A DNA stretch of 64,000 nucleotides from Nocardioides sp. JS614 (GCF_000015265.1 NC_008699.1:3410001-3474000); one strand, 5' to 3'. Positions 36,350 to 45,746 are shown, counted from the first letter of the stretch. A program made the numbers and translations. Notes: a model not told the origin generated them from the sequence alone.

Positions 36350-36985
36350 ATGGCCAGCCGACCCACCGCCCGCCACGTCGTCCCGACCCTCCTACTGGGT
36401 CTGGTGCTGGTCCTGCTCGCCGCGCCGCCCGCCTCGGCGGGCGAGACCGACCCGGTCGGCGTGTGGCCGTTGCTGCCCGCACCCTCGGTCGTCGCCGGGC
36501 TCGACCCGCCCGATGACCCGTGGGGCGCCGGGCACCGTGGCGTCGACCTGCTCGGCTCGCCGGGTCAACCGGTCCGCGCCGCACTGCCGGGCCGGGTCAC
36601 CTGGGCCGGGCCGCTGGCCGGGCGCGGTGTGGTGGTCGTGGACCACGGCGCGACCCGCACGACCTACGAGCCCGTCGACGCCTCGGTCGGCGTGGGCGCG
36701 ACGATCGCGGCAGGCGATCGGATCGGCCGGCTCTCGGCCGTCGGGTCGCACTGCCCGCCACGGGCGTGCCTGCACTGGGGATGGATCCGCGGTGACACCT
36801 ACCTCGACCCACTGCGGCTCGTCGGCGCCGGACCGGTGCGACTGTTGCCGCTCTGGCGCGACGAGCCGGTCGGCCGCGGCGCCGTCGCGTCGCCGTGGCG
36901 TCCGCCGTCGCTGGTGTACGCCGGCTGGGTCGCGCCGATGGCGCTATGGGCCCGTCCTCAGGCTCTGGGGTGTGCCTGCTGGTAG
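36350..36985 (+). CDS. Secreted M23 family peptidase (LytM-type)
   Basis: 211 residues with a signal peptide (residues 1-30, ending ASA). The zinc-site features are HRGVDLLGSPGQPVRAALPG (first His and Asp) and SHCPPRACLHWGWIRG (the HxH-equivalent, here with an inserted cysteine pair). M23 enzymes cut peptidoglycan cross-bridges or activate amidases. The 3' end overlaps the convergent xerC stop by 28 bases. Start ATG 36350 fits the signal peptide. Confidence 0.8.
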   Translation: MASRPTARHVVPTLLLGLVLVLLAAPPASAGETDPVGVWPLLPAPSVVAGLDPPDDPWGAGHRGVDLLGSPGQPVRAALPGRVTWAGPLAGRGVVVVDHGATRTTYEPVDASVGVGATIAAGDRIGRLSAVGSHCPPRACLHWGWIRGDTYLDPLRLVGAGPVRLLPLWRDEPVGRGAVASPWRPPSLVYAGWVAPMALWARPQALGCACW

Positions 36986-37896
36986 GCCCGCCGCAGCCGC
37001 TCGGTGCTGACGTGGGTGTAGATCTGGGTGGTCGCAAGCGAGGCGTGGCCGAGCAGCTCCTGCACCGAGCGCAGGTCGGCGCCGCCCTCGAGCAGGTGCG
37101 TGGCGGCGGTGTGCCGCAACCCGTGCGGGCCGATGTCGGGCGCGCCCGGCACCTCCGCGATGCGCCGGTGCACGACCGTGCGGACCGCGCGCTGGTCGAT
37201 GCGGCGGCCGCGGGCGCCGAGGAACAGCGCGGCGCCGCTCCCCTCGACCGCGAGCAGCGGCCGGCCGTGCTTGAGCCAGAAGTCCACGGCGCGGGCGGCG
37301 GGCCGCCCGAACGGAACGGTCCGCTCCTTGCGGCCCTTGCCGAGCACCCGGACCACGTTGCGCTCGCGGTCCAGGTCGTCGATGTCGAGGCCGACGAGCT
37401 CTCCCACCCGGATGCCGGTCGCGTAGAGCAGCTCGAGCATCGCCACGTCGCGCAGACCGACCGGGCTGCCGTCGTCGGCGTGCTCGACCGCCGCGCGGAC
37501 CAGGTCGGCCGCTTCGTCGGTGCGCAGCACCGGTGGCAGCGTCCGGTGCGCCTTGGGCGCACCGAGGCTCGCGCCGGCGTCCAGCGGAGTGCGGCCGGTG
37601 CGAGCCAGCCAGGCGGTGAACACCCGCGCTGCGGTAGCCCGACGGGCGAGGGTGGTCCGGGAGCGGCCCATGGTCTGCTGCTTGGCCAGCCAGCTCCGCA
37701 GGGTCCGCAGGTCGAGGTCGCCGGGCTCGGTCTGGCCGAGCCGGCTGGCATGCTCCAGGAGCCCGGCCACATCCCCGATGTACGCACGCACCGTGTGCTC
37801 GGACAGGTCCCGCTCGGCGGCGAGGTGACGCTCGTAGTCGCCGAGCGCCCGGGCCATCGCCTCGGGAAGCCGCGCCGACTGCTCCTCCTCGCTCAC
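36958..37896 (-). CDS. xerC: Tyrosine recombinase XerC
   Basis: 312 residues. An N-terminal SAM-like core-binding domain (residues 1-105) precedes the catalytic domain, with Arg163 (ATGIRVGEL), a Lys in GKGRKERTVPFG, His258 and Arg261 (HGLRHTAATHLLEGG), His284 (LLGHASLATTQIYTH) and nucleophile Tyr293. It resolves chromosome dimers at dif with XerD. Housekeeping position next to dprA and comM, not part of an element. GTG start. Confidence 0.88.
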   Translation of the reverse strand: MSEEEQSARLPEAMARALGDYERHLAAERDLSEHTVRAYIGDVAGLLEHASRLGQTEPGDLDLRTLRSWLAKQQTMGRSRTTLARRATAARVFTAWLARTGRTPLDAGASLGAPKAHRTLPPVLRTDEAADLVRAAVEHADDGSPVGLRDVAMLELLYATGIRVGELVGLDIDDLDRERNVVRVLGKGRKERTVPFGRPAARAVDFWLKHGRPLLAVEGSGAALFLGARGRRIDQRAVRTVVHRRIAEVPGAPDIGPHGLRHTAATHLLEGGADLRSVQELLGHASLATTQIYTHVSTERLRRAYQQAHPRA

Positions 37897-37924
37897 GCCC
37901 CGAGTCTAGGAAGGAGGCCGGGCG

Positions 37925-39061
37925 CTACTGGTGAGCCAGTGCGGCGAGCCGCCAACCGCCCGGGACCTGCTCGGCGAGGCCGCGCTCGGCGAGCGCGACG
38001 AGCACCTTGCGGGCTTCGGTGAGACCGAGGCCGGCGGTGCGGGCGATCGATGTCTCGGGGGCCGCTTGGGCCACCGGCACCGCGTCGAGCACCTGCCGCT
38101 GGCGGGTGGTGAGTCGGTCGCGGGACCGGACCGGGCCGCGCGGCTCGGCGGCGAGGTGCTGGCCCGTGGCACTGACCACCTCGAGCACGTCCGCGCCCGA
38201 GGTCACCAGGACGGCGGCCTGGGAGCGGATCAGGTGGTGCACGCCCTCCGACGGCGCGCTGGTCACCGGCCCGGGCACGCCGAGCACGTGCCGGTTGAGG
38301 CGGGTGGCCCAGTTCGCCGTGTTGAGCGCGCCGCTGCGCGCCGCGGCCTCCACGACCACGGTGCCGACGCTCAGCGCGGCGATCAGCCGGTTGCGCGCGA
38401 GGAACCGGAGCTGGGTCGGCGACCAGCCCGGCAGCGCCTCGGACACGACCGCACCGTGGCCGGCGATGTATTCGATCAGCTCTCGGTGTGCGGCGGGATA
38501 GCACCGGTCGGCGCCGCACGCGAGCACCGCCACCGTCGACCCGCCGCCGACGAGCGCCCCGCGGTGCGCGGCCTGGTCGATCCCGTAGGCGGCACCGGAG
38601 ACGACGGCGCGGTCGACGGCCGCGATCGCAGCCGCGAGGTCGGTGGCGACCTCGGCGCCGTAGGTCGTGGCGGACCGGGACCCGACGACGGCGACGGACC
38701 CGGCGAGGTCGTCGAGCCGGGCCGGGCCGCGCACCCACAGGCCGAGTGGGGCGCCGCCGCGGTTCTGCAGTGGAGCGGCCGTGGCCAGGTCGTCGAGCTG
38801 GGTCGGCCACTCCTCGTCTCCCGGGACGACGAAGCGCAGGCCTCGGTCGGCTGCCCGGGCCAGGGTCCGCTGCGGGTCCTCGGCCGCGCGGCGCGCGTCG
38901 GGATCGGTCTGGAGCTCCTCGAGCGTGTGCCCGGTCAGCAGCAGCTCGTGGACCGCGGCTGGCCCGAGCCGGGTGACCCAGTCCAGGAGCCGGGGGTCGC
39001 CGGGCTCACCGAGCGCCGACAGCGCGACCCGAAGCAGGCGGTCCTCCTCGGACGCGCTCAT
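37925..39061 (-). CDS. dprA: DNA-processing protein DprA
   Basis: 378 residues. The Rossmann-like DprA core includes VAVVGSRSATTYGAEVATDL, VVSGAAYGIDQAAHRGAL and FLARNRLIAALSVGTVVVEA; a C-terminal winged helix follows (RQRQVLDAVPVAQAAPETSI). DprA loads RecA on incoming single-stranded DNA. ATG (39061-39059) overlaps the comM stop as ATGA. Translationally coupled to comM and yraN. Confidence 0.93.
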   Translation of the reverse strand: MSASEEDRLLRVALSALGEPGDPRLLDWVTRLGPAAVHELLLTGHTLEELQTDPDARRAAEDPQRTLARAADRGLRFVVPGDEEWPTQLDDLATAAPLQNRGGAPLGLWVRGPARLDDLAGSVAVVGSRSATTYGAEVATDLAAAIAAVDRAVVSGAAYGIDQAAHRGALVGGGSTVAVLACGADRCYPAAHRELIEYIAGHGAVVSEALPGWSPTQLRFLARNRLIAALSVGTVVVEAAARSGALNTANWATRLNRHVLGVPGPVTSAPSEGVHHLIRSQAAVLVTSGADVLEVVSATGQHLAAEPRGPVRSRDRLTTRQRQVLDAVPVAQAAPETSIARTAGLGLTEARKVLVALAERGLAEQVPGGWRLAALAHQ

Positions 39062-40644
39062 CCGACCCGCTCCAGCATCGACAGCAGCAGGAGGTCGCCG
39101 GTGCGGAGGCGCAGCGCGGTGTCGACCTCGTCGAGACCGGGCTGGTCGAGGTGTCGCAGGTCGGCGACCGTCCAGGCGAGCCGGTGGACACGGGTGGCGC
39201 CGCGCCGGCTCAACCGCCCGTTGTAGAGCTGGTCGTCGACCGCCTTCTGGCCGGCCTTGGTCAACGGCCAGCGCTCCCGCAGCACCGGGCCGGGCGCATG
39301 CCCGTTGAGCCGCCAGCTCTCCTCGGCGTACCGCTCGGCCTGGCGAGCACGGGCCGCGACCACCCGCTCGCGGACCTGGGCCGTCGACTCCGGCGGCGCG
39401 AGATCGGCGAGCGCGTCGCGCTTCCGCAGGGGCGGCAGGTGCCGCACGATGTCGACCCGGTCCGTCACCGGCCCGGTGACCTTGTTGCGGTAGGCGCGGC
39501 GCTGCACCTCGCGACAGCTGCAGTTGTTGATCCGCACGTCTGCGCTGTAGTCGCCGCACGGGCACGGGTTGGCCGCGAGGACGACCATGCATCGCGCCGG
39601 GAGGGTCACCGACTCGTCGCGTCGGGCGACCGTGACGTCGCCGTTCTCGAGCGGCTGCCGCAGCGCCTCGATGACGTCGGAGTGGAAGAGCGGGAACTCG
39701 TCCAGGAAGAGGACCCCGGAGTGGGCCTTGCTGACCTCGCCGGGGCGGACGATGCCGAGGCCGCCGCCGATCAGGCTGGCCTTGCTGGCATCGTGGTGCG
39801 GCGCCGAGAACGGCGGTCTGGTCGGGAAGCCCGCGGCCGGGTCGAGGATGCCGGCTAGGGAGTGGATCGCGCTCAGCTCCACCGACTCGGCGTGGGTCAG
39901 GTCCGGGAGGATGCCGGCGATCCGCTCGGCGAGACTCGTCTTGCCGCACCCCTTAGGCCCCGACATCAGCAGATGGTGTCCGCCTGCGGCCGCCACCTCG
40001 ACGGCGTAGCGGGCGTCGTCGATGCCGACCAGGTCGGCCAGGTCGAGCTCATCGAGCCGCTCCTGGCCGCGCCACGCGAGGAGCTGGGCGCCCGACATCG
40101 GCGCCACCGGTGGCGCGTCGGGTGGCTCCTCGTCACGGAGCACGGCGACCACCTGGCTCAACGAGCGCACCCCGATCACGCTCAGGTCCGGCACCATCGC
40201 GGCCTCGGCGACGTGCGGCTCGGGCACGAACACGGCCCGGATGCCGCGCGCGGCGGCGGCGAGGGCCATCGGCAGGACTCCCGCGGCAGAGCGCAGGTTG
40301 CCGTCCAGGGTGAGCTCGCCGATGAAGGCGGTGCCCTCGAGGGACCGGGCCGGCACGCTGCCGGCGGCCGCGAGGACCGAGACCGCGATGGCCAAGTCGA
40401 AGTGGGTGCCGCTCTTGGCCAGGTCGGCCGGCGAGAGCAGGATCGTGATCCGCCGGGTCGCGGGCCAGTCGAGCTCGCTGTTGATGATCGCCATCCGGCA
40501 CCGGTCGCGGGACTCGCTGACCATCGTGTCGGCCCGGCCGACCATGGTGACGCCGACCTGACCGGGCGAGACGTCGGACTGGACGTCGATGAGGTGGCCC
40601 ACGGCGCCGTGCAGCGAGACGGTGTGGGCGGTCGCGAAGGGCAT
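39058..40644 (-). CDS. comM: YifB/ComM family Mg-chelatase-like AAA ATPase
   Basis: 528 residues. The N-terminal Lon-like domain (MPFATAHTVSLHGAVGHLID) is followed by the AAA core: GPKGCGKTSLAERIAGILPD (Walker A), GVLFLDEFPLFHSDV (Walker B) and the zinc-binding AANPCPCGDYSADVRINNCS. ComM drives branch migration during natural transformation. ATG overlaps the yraN stop by one base (TGATG). I use comM for the family; competence is not shown for this organism. Confidence 0.9.
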   Translation of the reverse strand: MPFATAHTVSLHGAVGHLIDVQSDVSPGQVGVTMVGRADTMVSESRDRCRMAIINSELDWPATRRITILLSPADLAKSGTHFDLAIAVSVLAAAGSVPARSLEGTAFIGELTLDGNLRSAAGVLPMALAAAARGIRAVFVPEPHVAEAAMVPDLSVIGVRSLSQVVAVLRDEEPPDAPPVAPMSGAQLLAWRGQERLDELDLADLVGIDDARYAVEVAAAGGHHLLMSGPKGCGKTSLAERIAGILPDLTHAESVELSAIHSLAGILDPAAGFPTRPPFSAPHHDASKASLIGGGLGIVRPGEVSKAHSGVLFLDEFPLFHSDVIEALRQPLENGDVTVARRDESVTLPARCMVVLAANPCPCGDYSADVRINNCSCREVQRRAYRNKVTGPVTDRVDIVRHLPPLRKRDALADLAPPESTAQVRERVVAARARQAERYAEESWRLNGHAPGPVLRERWPLTKAGQKAVDDQLYNGRLSRRGATRVHRLAWTVADLRHLDQPGLDEVDTALRLRTGDLLLLSMLERVG

Positions 40645-41018
40645 CAGCCGATCCCCCGCACGTGGTCGACGACCGAGGATCCGCGGCGCGGCCGGACGAT
40701 GCCGACCAGGTCGATCCGGATGTCCCGCACCGCGACGCCCCGGTCCTGGACCCAGCGCGACGCCAGCCGGCGCAGCCGGGCGACCTTGATGTCGGTGACG
40801 GCCTCGTGCGGGGTGCCGTAGCGCAGGCTGCTGCGGGTCTTGACCTCGCACACCACCAGGACGTCGCCGTCACGTAGGACCAGGTCGATCTCTCCCGCCT
40901 CACAGCGCCAGTTGCGCTCGAGCAGGACCATGCCCTGCCCCACCAGGTGGCGCGCGGCGAGGGTCTCGCCGTAGGCGCCCAGCGCCTGCTTGATCGCGGC
41001 CGCAGCCGAACTCGTCAT
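40644..41018 (-). CDS. YraN/UPF0102 family protein
   Basis: 124 residues with the endonuclease-like core: GAYGETLAARHLVGQGMVLL, then AGEIDLVLRDGDVLVVCEVK, then TR. The E-x-D...E-x-K pattern matches restriction-endonuclease-fold proteins. Function unproven. First gene of the yraN-comM-dprA-xerC run; AGGAGG lies seven bases before the ATG. Confidence 0.88.
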   Translation of the reverse strand: MTSSAAAAIKQALGAYGETLAARHLVGQGMVLLERNWRCEAGEIDLVLRDGDVLVVCEVKTRSSLRYGTPHEAVTDIKVARLRRLASRWVQDRGVAVRDIRIDLVGIVRPRRGSSVVDHVRGIG

Positions 41019-41140
41019 GTTCTCGACCTCCTGCGCAGGAGCCTCCCCGGCAGCACGGACGAAGCGGGCCTGCGATCGGCGTCCTTGTGGACGACCGGGA
41101 TCGGAGGCGGGCTGTGGACGCCGGGCGGGCCGGACGGCCC

Positions 41141-41165
41141 GGCCAGGCCAGGCCAGGCCAGGCCT
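41141..41165. repeat. Short tandem GGCCA repeat
   Basis: Four GGCCA units plus a partial fifth, just upstream of the MFS promoter. Copy number could vary by slippage. Confidence 0.8.
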
Positions 41166-41180
41166 GGGTACCGTTCACGC

Positions 41181-42338
41181 ATGACCCCCGTGTTCACCCG
41201 TGACCGGGTCACGTGGGTCATGTACGTCGTGCTCGGCTGGTTCGCCTACCTCCAGGCCGCCCCGGGTCTCGTCGTCCCGCACCTGCGCGACGAGCTCGAC
41301 CTGAGCTACTCCACCGGCGGCCTCCACGTCGCGGCGTTCGCGGCCGGGAGCATGGCGGCCGGCATCCTCACCGCGCCGTTGGAGACAGCCGTCGGCAGAC
41401 GCCTCCTGCTGTGGACCGCCGCCACGCTGCTCGGAGCCGGGACGGTCGGCTTGACCGCCGGCACCGCCGCTGCGGTGACCATCGGGTCCGTGCTGGTGAT
41501 GGGCCTCGGCGGCGGGCTGCTCATCGTGACCCTGCAGGCCGTGCTCTCCGACCAGCACGGCGACTTCCGCACCATCGCGCTGACCGAGGCGAACGTCTCC
41601 GCCAGCGTCGCCTACGTGGTCCTCATCGGCGCTCTCTCGCTGACCGCGGCGCTCGGACTGGGCTGGCGTACGGCGCTGCTGGCCTCGCTGGCCGTGCCGG
41701 TGCTGCTGTGGTGGCGCAACCGGGGGCTCGTCCTCGAGACCCCGCCGCCGTCAGCCACGGCGACCGGCCGCCTCCCGCGGGCGTTCTGGGTCGCGGCCGG
41801 GATCCTGGTGTGCACGACGGCGGCGGAGTGGTGCATCACCGGCTGGGGGTCGAGCTTCGTCGAGGAGGCCGTCGACGTCTCGGCGGATCGTGCGGTCTCG
41901 CTGATGATCGGCTACTTCGGCGGCGTCCTCGTCGGCCGGGTGGTCGGCAGCCGTCTGGCCCGGCGTACGGACCCCGCCCGCCTGCTCGCGGCCGCGCTCG
42001 TGGTCAGCACCGTCGGCTTCGTCGCGCTGTGGCCGGCGACCACGGCGGTGCAGGCCGTCGCCGGCCTCGCGCTGATCGGGCTCGGAATCGGCAACCTGTT
42101 CCCGATGGGCATGTCGCTCGCCGTCTCGTTGGCACCCGACCGGGCGGTGCTCGCCAGTGGCCGGGCGGTCACCGCGACCTCGTTCGCGGTGCTCCTCGCG
42201 CCCCTCACGGTCGGCGCGGTCGCCGACGCCACCTCTCTCAAGACGGCCATGGTCGCCGTCCCGGTGTTCCTCGCCCTGGCGGCCGCCGGGCTTGCCGTCG
42301 TGGCGCGGGTCGGCACTCCGGTGCGGATCCCGTCCTGA
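41181..42338 (+). CDS. MFS transporter
   Basis: 385 residues with about twelve transmembrane helices (first at about 13-30, YVVLGWFAYLQAAPGLVV). The loop between helices 2 and 3 (ETAVGRRLLLW) is a degenerate form of the MFS GxxxDRxGRR motif. A long central loop follows helix 6 (RNRGLVLETPPPSATATGRL). ATG at 41181 lies six bases after TACCGT (41169-41174), suggesting leaderless transcription. Substrate unknown; no neighbour hints at one. Confidence 0.82.
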   Translation: MTPVFTRDRVTWVMYVVLGWFAYLQAAPGLVVPHLRDELDLSYSTGGLHVAAFAAGSMAAGILTAPLETAVGRRLLLWTAATLLGAGTVGLTAGTAAAVTIGSVLVMGLGGGLLIVTLQAVLSDQHGDFRTIALTEANVSASVAYVVLIGALSLTAALGLGWRTALLASLAVPVLLWWRNRGLVLETPPPSATATGRLPRAFWVAAGILVCTTAAEWCITGWGSSFVEEAVDVSADRAVSLMIGYFGGVLVGRVVGSRLARRTDPARLLAAALVVSTVGFVALWPATTAVQAVAGLALIGLGIGNLFPMGMSLAVSLAPDRAVLASGRAVTATSFAVLLAPLTVGAVADATSLKTAMVAVPVFLALAAAGLAVVARVGTPVRIPS

Positions 42339-42364
42339 GGGGCCGGTCGAGCGGGTGGGGCGGG

Positions 42365-44086
42365 TCAGCCGCGGAGCGCGACGTCTCCGCAGGACGGCCG
42401 CGGCACGGCAAAGACGTCGGCGCCGGCGATGCGGGCGCCGGCGAGCTTCGCCAGCGGCCCGGCCAGCGCGGAGTTGAGCTGGCCGACCGTCACGTTCGCG
42501 GCGACGGTCGCGGTGGCCAGCACCGTGTTCACCGCGGCTTGGACCGTCGGATAGGCGGAGAGCTTCGCGCTGGTGGTGACGCCCGCGAGGGTGACCTCGA
42601 CGTCCGCGTCCGGGTCGGCGGTCGGGGTCGTCAGGCCGGCGAGGACCACCCCGGAGCCGAAGGTCTTGGCAGTGTCGTAGTCGTCCGGCGGGTGCCGGAA
42701 CTGGACGGTCGTCGCCGGAGTGGTGCTCGGTCCGCTCGAGGTCGTCGTCGGGGTGGTCACGTCGACCGTCACCGTCGCCAGCCCGACGTCCACGGTGGCG
42801 GTCACCCGGATGCTGGCGGTGAGCGACACGCTCGAGGCGAGCGCGGAGCTGACCTGGACGTCGATGCCCTCGGCGTTGGTGAGCGCGGTCGCGTCGCCGC
42901 AGGTGATGTCGGTGAGAAGGCCCTCGGCGCTGGCCAGGACCAGGCCGGTGGTGATCGTGGTGCGGGCGGCGAACTGGGTGAGCAGGAGGTCGACCGAGAT
43001 GTCCGCGAGGGTCCCGCTCACGGCCGTCGACGCCTGACCGCTGCGCGCCTCGGCGACGCCCTCGGCGCCGCACGCGAGCGTCGGCTGGTTCCCGACGTCC
43101 AACGTGCTGCTCGAGACCGTGCCCAGGCTGGGCAACAGCAGGCCGAGCCCGGGCATGGTCAGCACGTGGCTGCCGTTGGCCGCGAACGCGGCGGCGGTGA
43201 CGACGTCGAGCACGTTGAGCGACGCACCGAGGGCGGCGGAGTCTCCGGTCGCGATGCTCAGCAGGTCGGCGAACCCGATCGTCGTCGGTCCGATGGCGTC
43301 GACGGCGATGGCCTGCAGCGCCGACACGGCGACCGCGTCGCCGCCGTTGTTCTGCAGCGCGGTCGCGCTCGCGCTGAGCACGTTGGCGACCGTCAGCCCG
43401 TCCAGCGCCATCAGCTCGTCGAACGACCCGACAGCCAGGGAGTCGACACCGACGAGGTCCATGACGCTCACGCCGGCGCCGGCGAGAGCCTGGTACGACG
43501 CCAGGCTGAGGTTGACGGACGTGCCGAGCAGCCCAGTGAGGAGCGTGTTGAGCAGGGTCGCGTCCTCCGTGCTGACCCCGGCCGCGTAGGAGCCGAGGCG
43601 GAAGCAGGCCGACGGGCTCGGCTGGGCCACCGCGGTCCGCACGGCGCCACCCGATCCGGTCGCGAACGCGAAGTCGACCGAGCCCTCGGCCTGGACCCAC
43701 ACGGCGTTCGGCACCTCGGTTCCGCTGTAGGCCTTCACGGCGCCGCCGGAGGTCTCCAGCAGGCCGGTCGCGGCGTCGAGGTGGACGAGCTTGTAGGTCA
43801 CCACGGGCGCGTCCCCGAGGGTGTCCCTGTTGCGGGCCACGCTGCGGCCCAGCTCGGTGGAGATGGTCGGGAAGCCGTTGTAGCCGGCCTCGATCTGGGC
43901 CGCGGTGCGGCCGTTGACGAGTCGGGAGAGGTCGAGGGCGACGACGTCGGCGAGGGCCTGCATGTCCCGGCGCACGACGCGCTGCATTCCCAGGTCGACG
44001 GCGAACGCGGCCATTGCGATCAGCAGCGTGAGCGTCACCGCGACGAACGGGACAACGGCCCCCCGCTCGTCGCGCTGGCGCCTCAT
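42365..44086 (-). CDS. TadG-like surface/pilus-associated protein
   Basis: 573 residues. The N-terminus MRRQRDERGAVVPFVAVTLT, followed by a hydrophobic helix to about residue 33, is the TadG-like signature found next to TadE. The rest is a long extracytoplasmic region rich in Ala, Val, Thr, Ser and Leu with four cysteines (ACFRL, TLACGAE, DITCGDA, PSCGDV). ATG overlaps the TadE-like stop by four bases. No other Tad genes are present here, so the pair may serve a secretion or surface role outside a full pilus. Confidence 0.7.
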   Translation of the reverse strand: MRRQRDERGAVVPFVAVTLTLLIAMAAFAVDLGMQRVVRRDMQALADVVALDLSRLVNGRTAAQIEAGYNGFPTISTELGRSVARNRDTLGDAPVVTYKLVHLDAATGLLETSGGAVKAYSGTEVPNAVWVQAEGSVDFAFATGSGGAVRTAVAQPSPSACFRLGSYAAGVSTEDATLLNTLLTGLLGTSVNLSLASYQALAGAGVSVMDLVGVDSLAVGSFDELMALDGLTVANVLSASATALQNNGGDAVAVSALQAIAVDAIGPTTIGFADLLSIATGDSAALGASLNVLDVVTAAAFAANGSHVLTMPGLGLLLPSLGTVSSSTLDVGNQPTLACGAEGVAEARSGQASTAVSGTLADISVDLLLTQFAARTTITTGLVLASAEGLLTDITCGDATALTNAEGIDVQVSSALASSVSLTASIRVTATVDVGLATVTVDVTTPTTTSSGPSTTPATTVQFRHPPDDYDTAKTFGSGVVLAGLTTPTADPDADVEVTLAGVTTSAKLSAYPTVQAAVNTVLATATVAANVTVGQLNSALAGPLAKLAGARIAGADVFAVPRPSCGDVALRG

Positions 44087-44583
44087 CCGCTGACCTGGGC
44101 CACCGCGTCGTACCGCAGGTGGTCGGGCAGCACGGCGCCGAGCCCGGGGACGCTGGGCAGCAGCGGGTGGTCGGCGTACTCGTAGTCCAGCGACGCCGTC
44201 ACGCACTCCTTGGTGCCGTCGTTGGCGCACGCTGCCGTGAGGACCGAGCAGGAGCCGACGGCGGTGGTCCCCTTCAGCAGGCTGGAGCCCGCTGCGGTGC
44301 CCTGGCACGTGACGCCGTAGGAGTCGAGCGCCTCGTTGACGGCGTCGAGCGCGGCCTGCTGCTTGTCCGCGGCGGCCGGCAGCGCCGACACTGCCGCCGC
44401 CCGCGCTCCCTCGGCGGCGCCCTGGCTCAGCGCCTGGCGGAAGCTGAGCATGTAGCCGTAGCTGATGATGCCGAAGACCAGCAGCAGCAGGATCGGGGCG
44501 ACCAGCGCGAACTCGACCGCGGCGGCGCCACGCTCACGCCCGCCGGCGCGCACACGGCGTCGCCGTGCCTCCCCACCGGCCAT
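44083..44583 (-). CDS. TadE family protein
   Basis: 166 residues. RERGAAAVEFALVAPILLLL, with the Glu at position +5 of the hydrophobic segment, is the TadE/pseudopilin-like motif. It would sit in the membrane with its C-terminal domain outside; paired cysteines (VTCQG, GSCSVL, AACAND, KECVT) suggest disulfides. Coupled to the TadG-like gene. Confidence 0.8.
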   Translation of the reverse strand: MAGGEARRRRVRAGGRERGAAAVEFALVAPILLLLVFGIISYGYMLSFRQALSQGAAEGARAAAVSALPAAADKQQAALDAVNEALDSYGVTCQGTAAGSSLLKGTTAVGSCSVLTAACANDGTKECVTASLDYEYADHPLLPSVPGLGAVLPDHLRYDAVAQVSG

Positions 44584-44697
44584 CGCTCACCTCGGTGTCA
44601 GACGGCGGTCCCCACGGCCGCCGAACCACAGGCTATGTGGCGTAGACCACGTCGGCGGCCGATTCGGCGGAACTGGTCTGGTCCGGCCGGAGCGCGG

Positions 44698-45006
44698 TCA
44701 GGCCTTCGGCGGGTCGATCTCGGAGGGGCTGAGCTCCTCGACGTTGACGTCCTTGAACGTGAGCACCTTGACGTTCTTGGCGAAGCGGGCCGGGCGGTAC
44801 ATGTCCCAGACCCACGCGTCGCTCATCGAGACCTCGAAGAACACGTCGCCGGCCTCGGTGCGGGCCTTCACGTCGACCTGGTTGCAGAGGTAGAAGCGGC
44901 GGTCGGTCTCGACGACGTACTTGAAGATGCCGACCACGTCGCGGTACTCGCGGTAGAGGGTCAGCTCCATCTCGGTCTCGTACTTCTCGAGATCCTCGGC
45001 GCTCAT
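44698..45006 (-). CDS. DUF2469 family protein
   Basis: 102 residues, MSAEDLEKYETEMELTLYRE at the start and ETDRRFYLCNQVDVKA in the middle. This family is restricted to actinobacteria and almost always follows rnhB, as here: its ATG overlaps the rnhB stop by four bases. Function unknown. Confidence 0.92.
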   Translation of the reverse strand: MSAEDLEKYETEMELTLYREYRDVVGIFKYVVETDRRFYLCNQVDVKARTEAGDVFFEVSMSDAWVWDMYRPARFAKNVKVLTFKDVNVEELSPSEIDPPKA

Positions 45007-45725
45007 CTCGTTCCCTCCGTGACCTCGACCAGCTCGACCGCTTCCTCACCATTCTGCACGGGATCCAGCGGCTCGAGCCCCGCGGCCCGCCGGACGTTGA
45101 CGAAGCGCATCCGGTGGATCGGCGAGGGTCCGTGCGCGGTGAGCGCGGCGCTGTGCACCTCGGTGATGTAGCCCTTGTGGGTCTTGAAGTCGTACGCCGG
45201 CCAGGACGCGTCGAGCTCGGTCATGATCCGGTCCCGGGTGACCTTCGCGAGGACCGAGGCCGCGGAGATGCACGCGGCCACCCGGTCGCCCTTCCACACC
45301 GCGAGGCCGGGGACACCGAGGCCGTCGACCGGGAACCCGTCGGTCAGGACGTACGCCGGCGGCAGGTCGAGCAGCGCCACCGCCCGCCGCAGGGCCTCGA
45401 CGTTGGCCACGTGCATGCCGAGCCGGTCGCACTCCTCGTGCGAGACCACGACGACCGACCAGGAGACCGCCCGGCGCACGATCTGCTCGTAGCAACGCTC
45501 CCGCGCCCGCTCGGTGAGCAGCTTGGAGTCCGCGAGGCCGGGGACGATGCCGGCCTTGCCGGGAGGCAGGATGGCGGCGCCGGCGACCAGCGGCCCGGCG
45601 CAGGCGCCACGGCCGGCCTCGTCGACGCCGGCGATCGGCTCGATCCCGTGCCGGCGCAGGGCCCGCTCGTAGCCGTACAGGCCGGCGTCCTTGCGGATCG
45701 TGGATCCGCGGGGCAGCTCGCTCAT
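45003..45725 (-). CDS. rnhB: Ribonuclease HII
   Basis: 240 residues. The catalytic Asp35 and Glu36 lie in AGVDEAGRGACAGPLVAGAA; further acidic residues are in YVLTDGFPV and AKVTRDRIM. It removes ribonucleotides misincorporated in DNA. Lies between lepB and the DUF2469 gene in the usual actinobacterial order. Confidence 0.95.
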   Translation of the reverse strand: MSELPRGSTIRKDAGLYGYERALRRHGIEPIAGVDEAGRGACAGPLVAGAAILPPGKAGIVPGLADSKLLTERARERCYEQIVRRAVSWSVVVVSHEECDRLGMHVANVEALRRAVALLDLPPAYVLTDGFPVDGLGVPGLAVWKGDRVAACISAASVLAKVTRDRIMTELDASWPAYDFKTHKGYITEVHSAALTAHGPSPIHRMRFVNVRRAAGLEPLDPVQNGEEAVELVEVTEGTR

Positions 45726-45746
45726 GGCGCTGGCTCGGTCACGGCG

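Noticed and set aside
36958..37896. xerC as an integrase of a mobile island
   Set aside because: It matches XerC in length and lies next to dprA/comM/yraN as in many chromosomes, with no attachment-site repeats.
41213..44185. A 990-codon open frame on the plus strand across the MFS and Tad genes
   Set aside because: It is an arginine-rich shadow of the MFS gene continuing antisense to the TadG/TadE genes. Both underlying genes have clear family motifs and starts.
44634..44656. GTGG...CCAC mini-hairpin near the DUF2469 gene end
   Set aside because: Only four base pairs; too short to support a terminator call.
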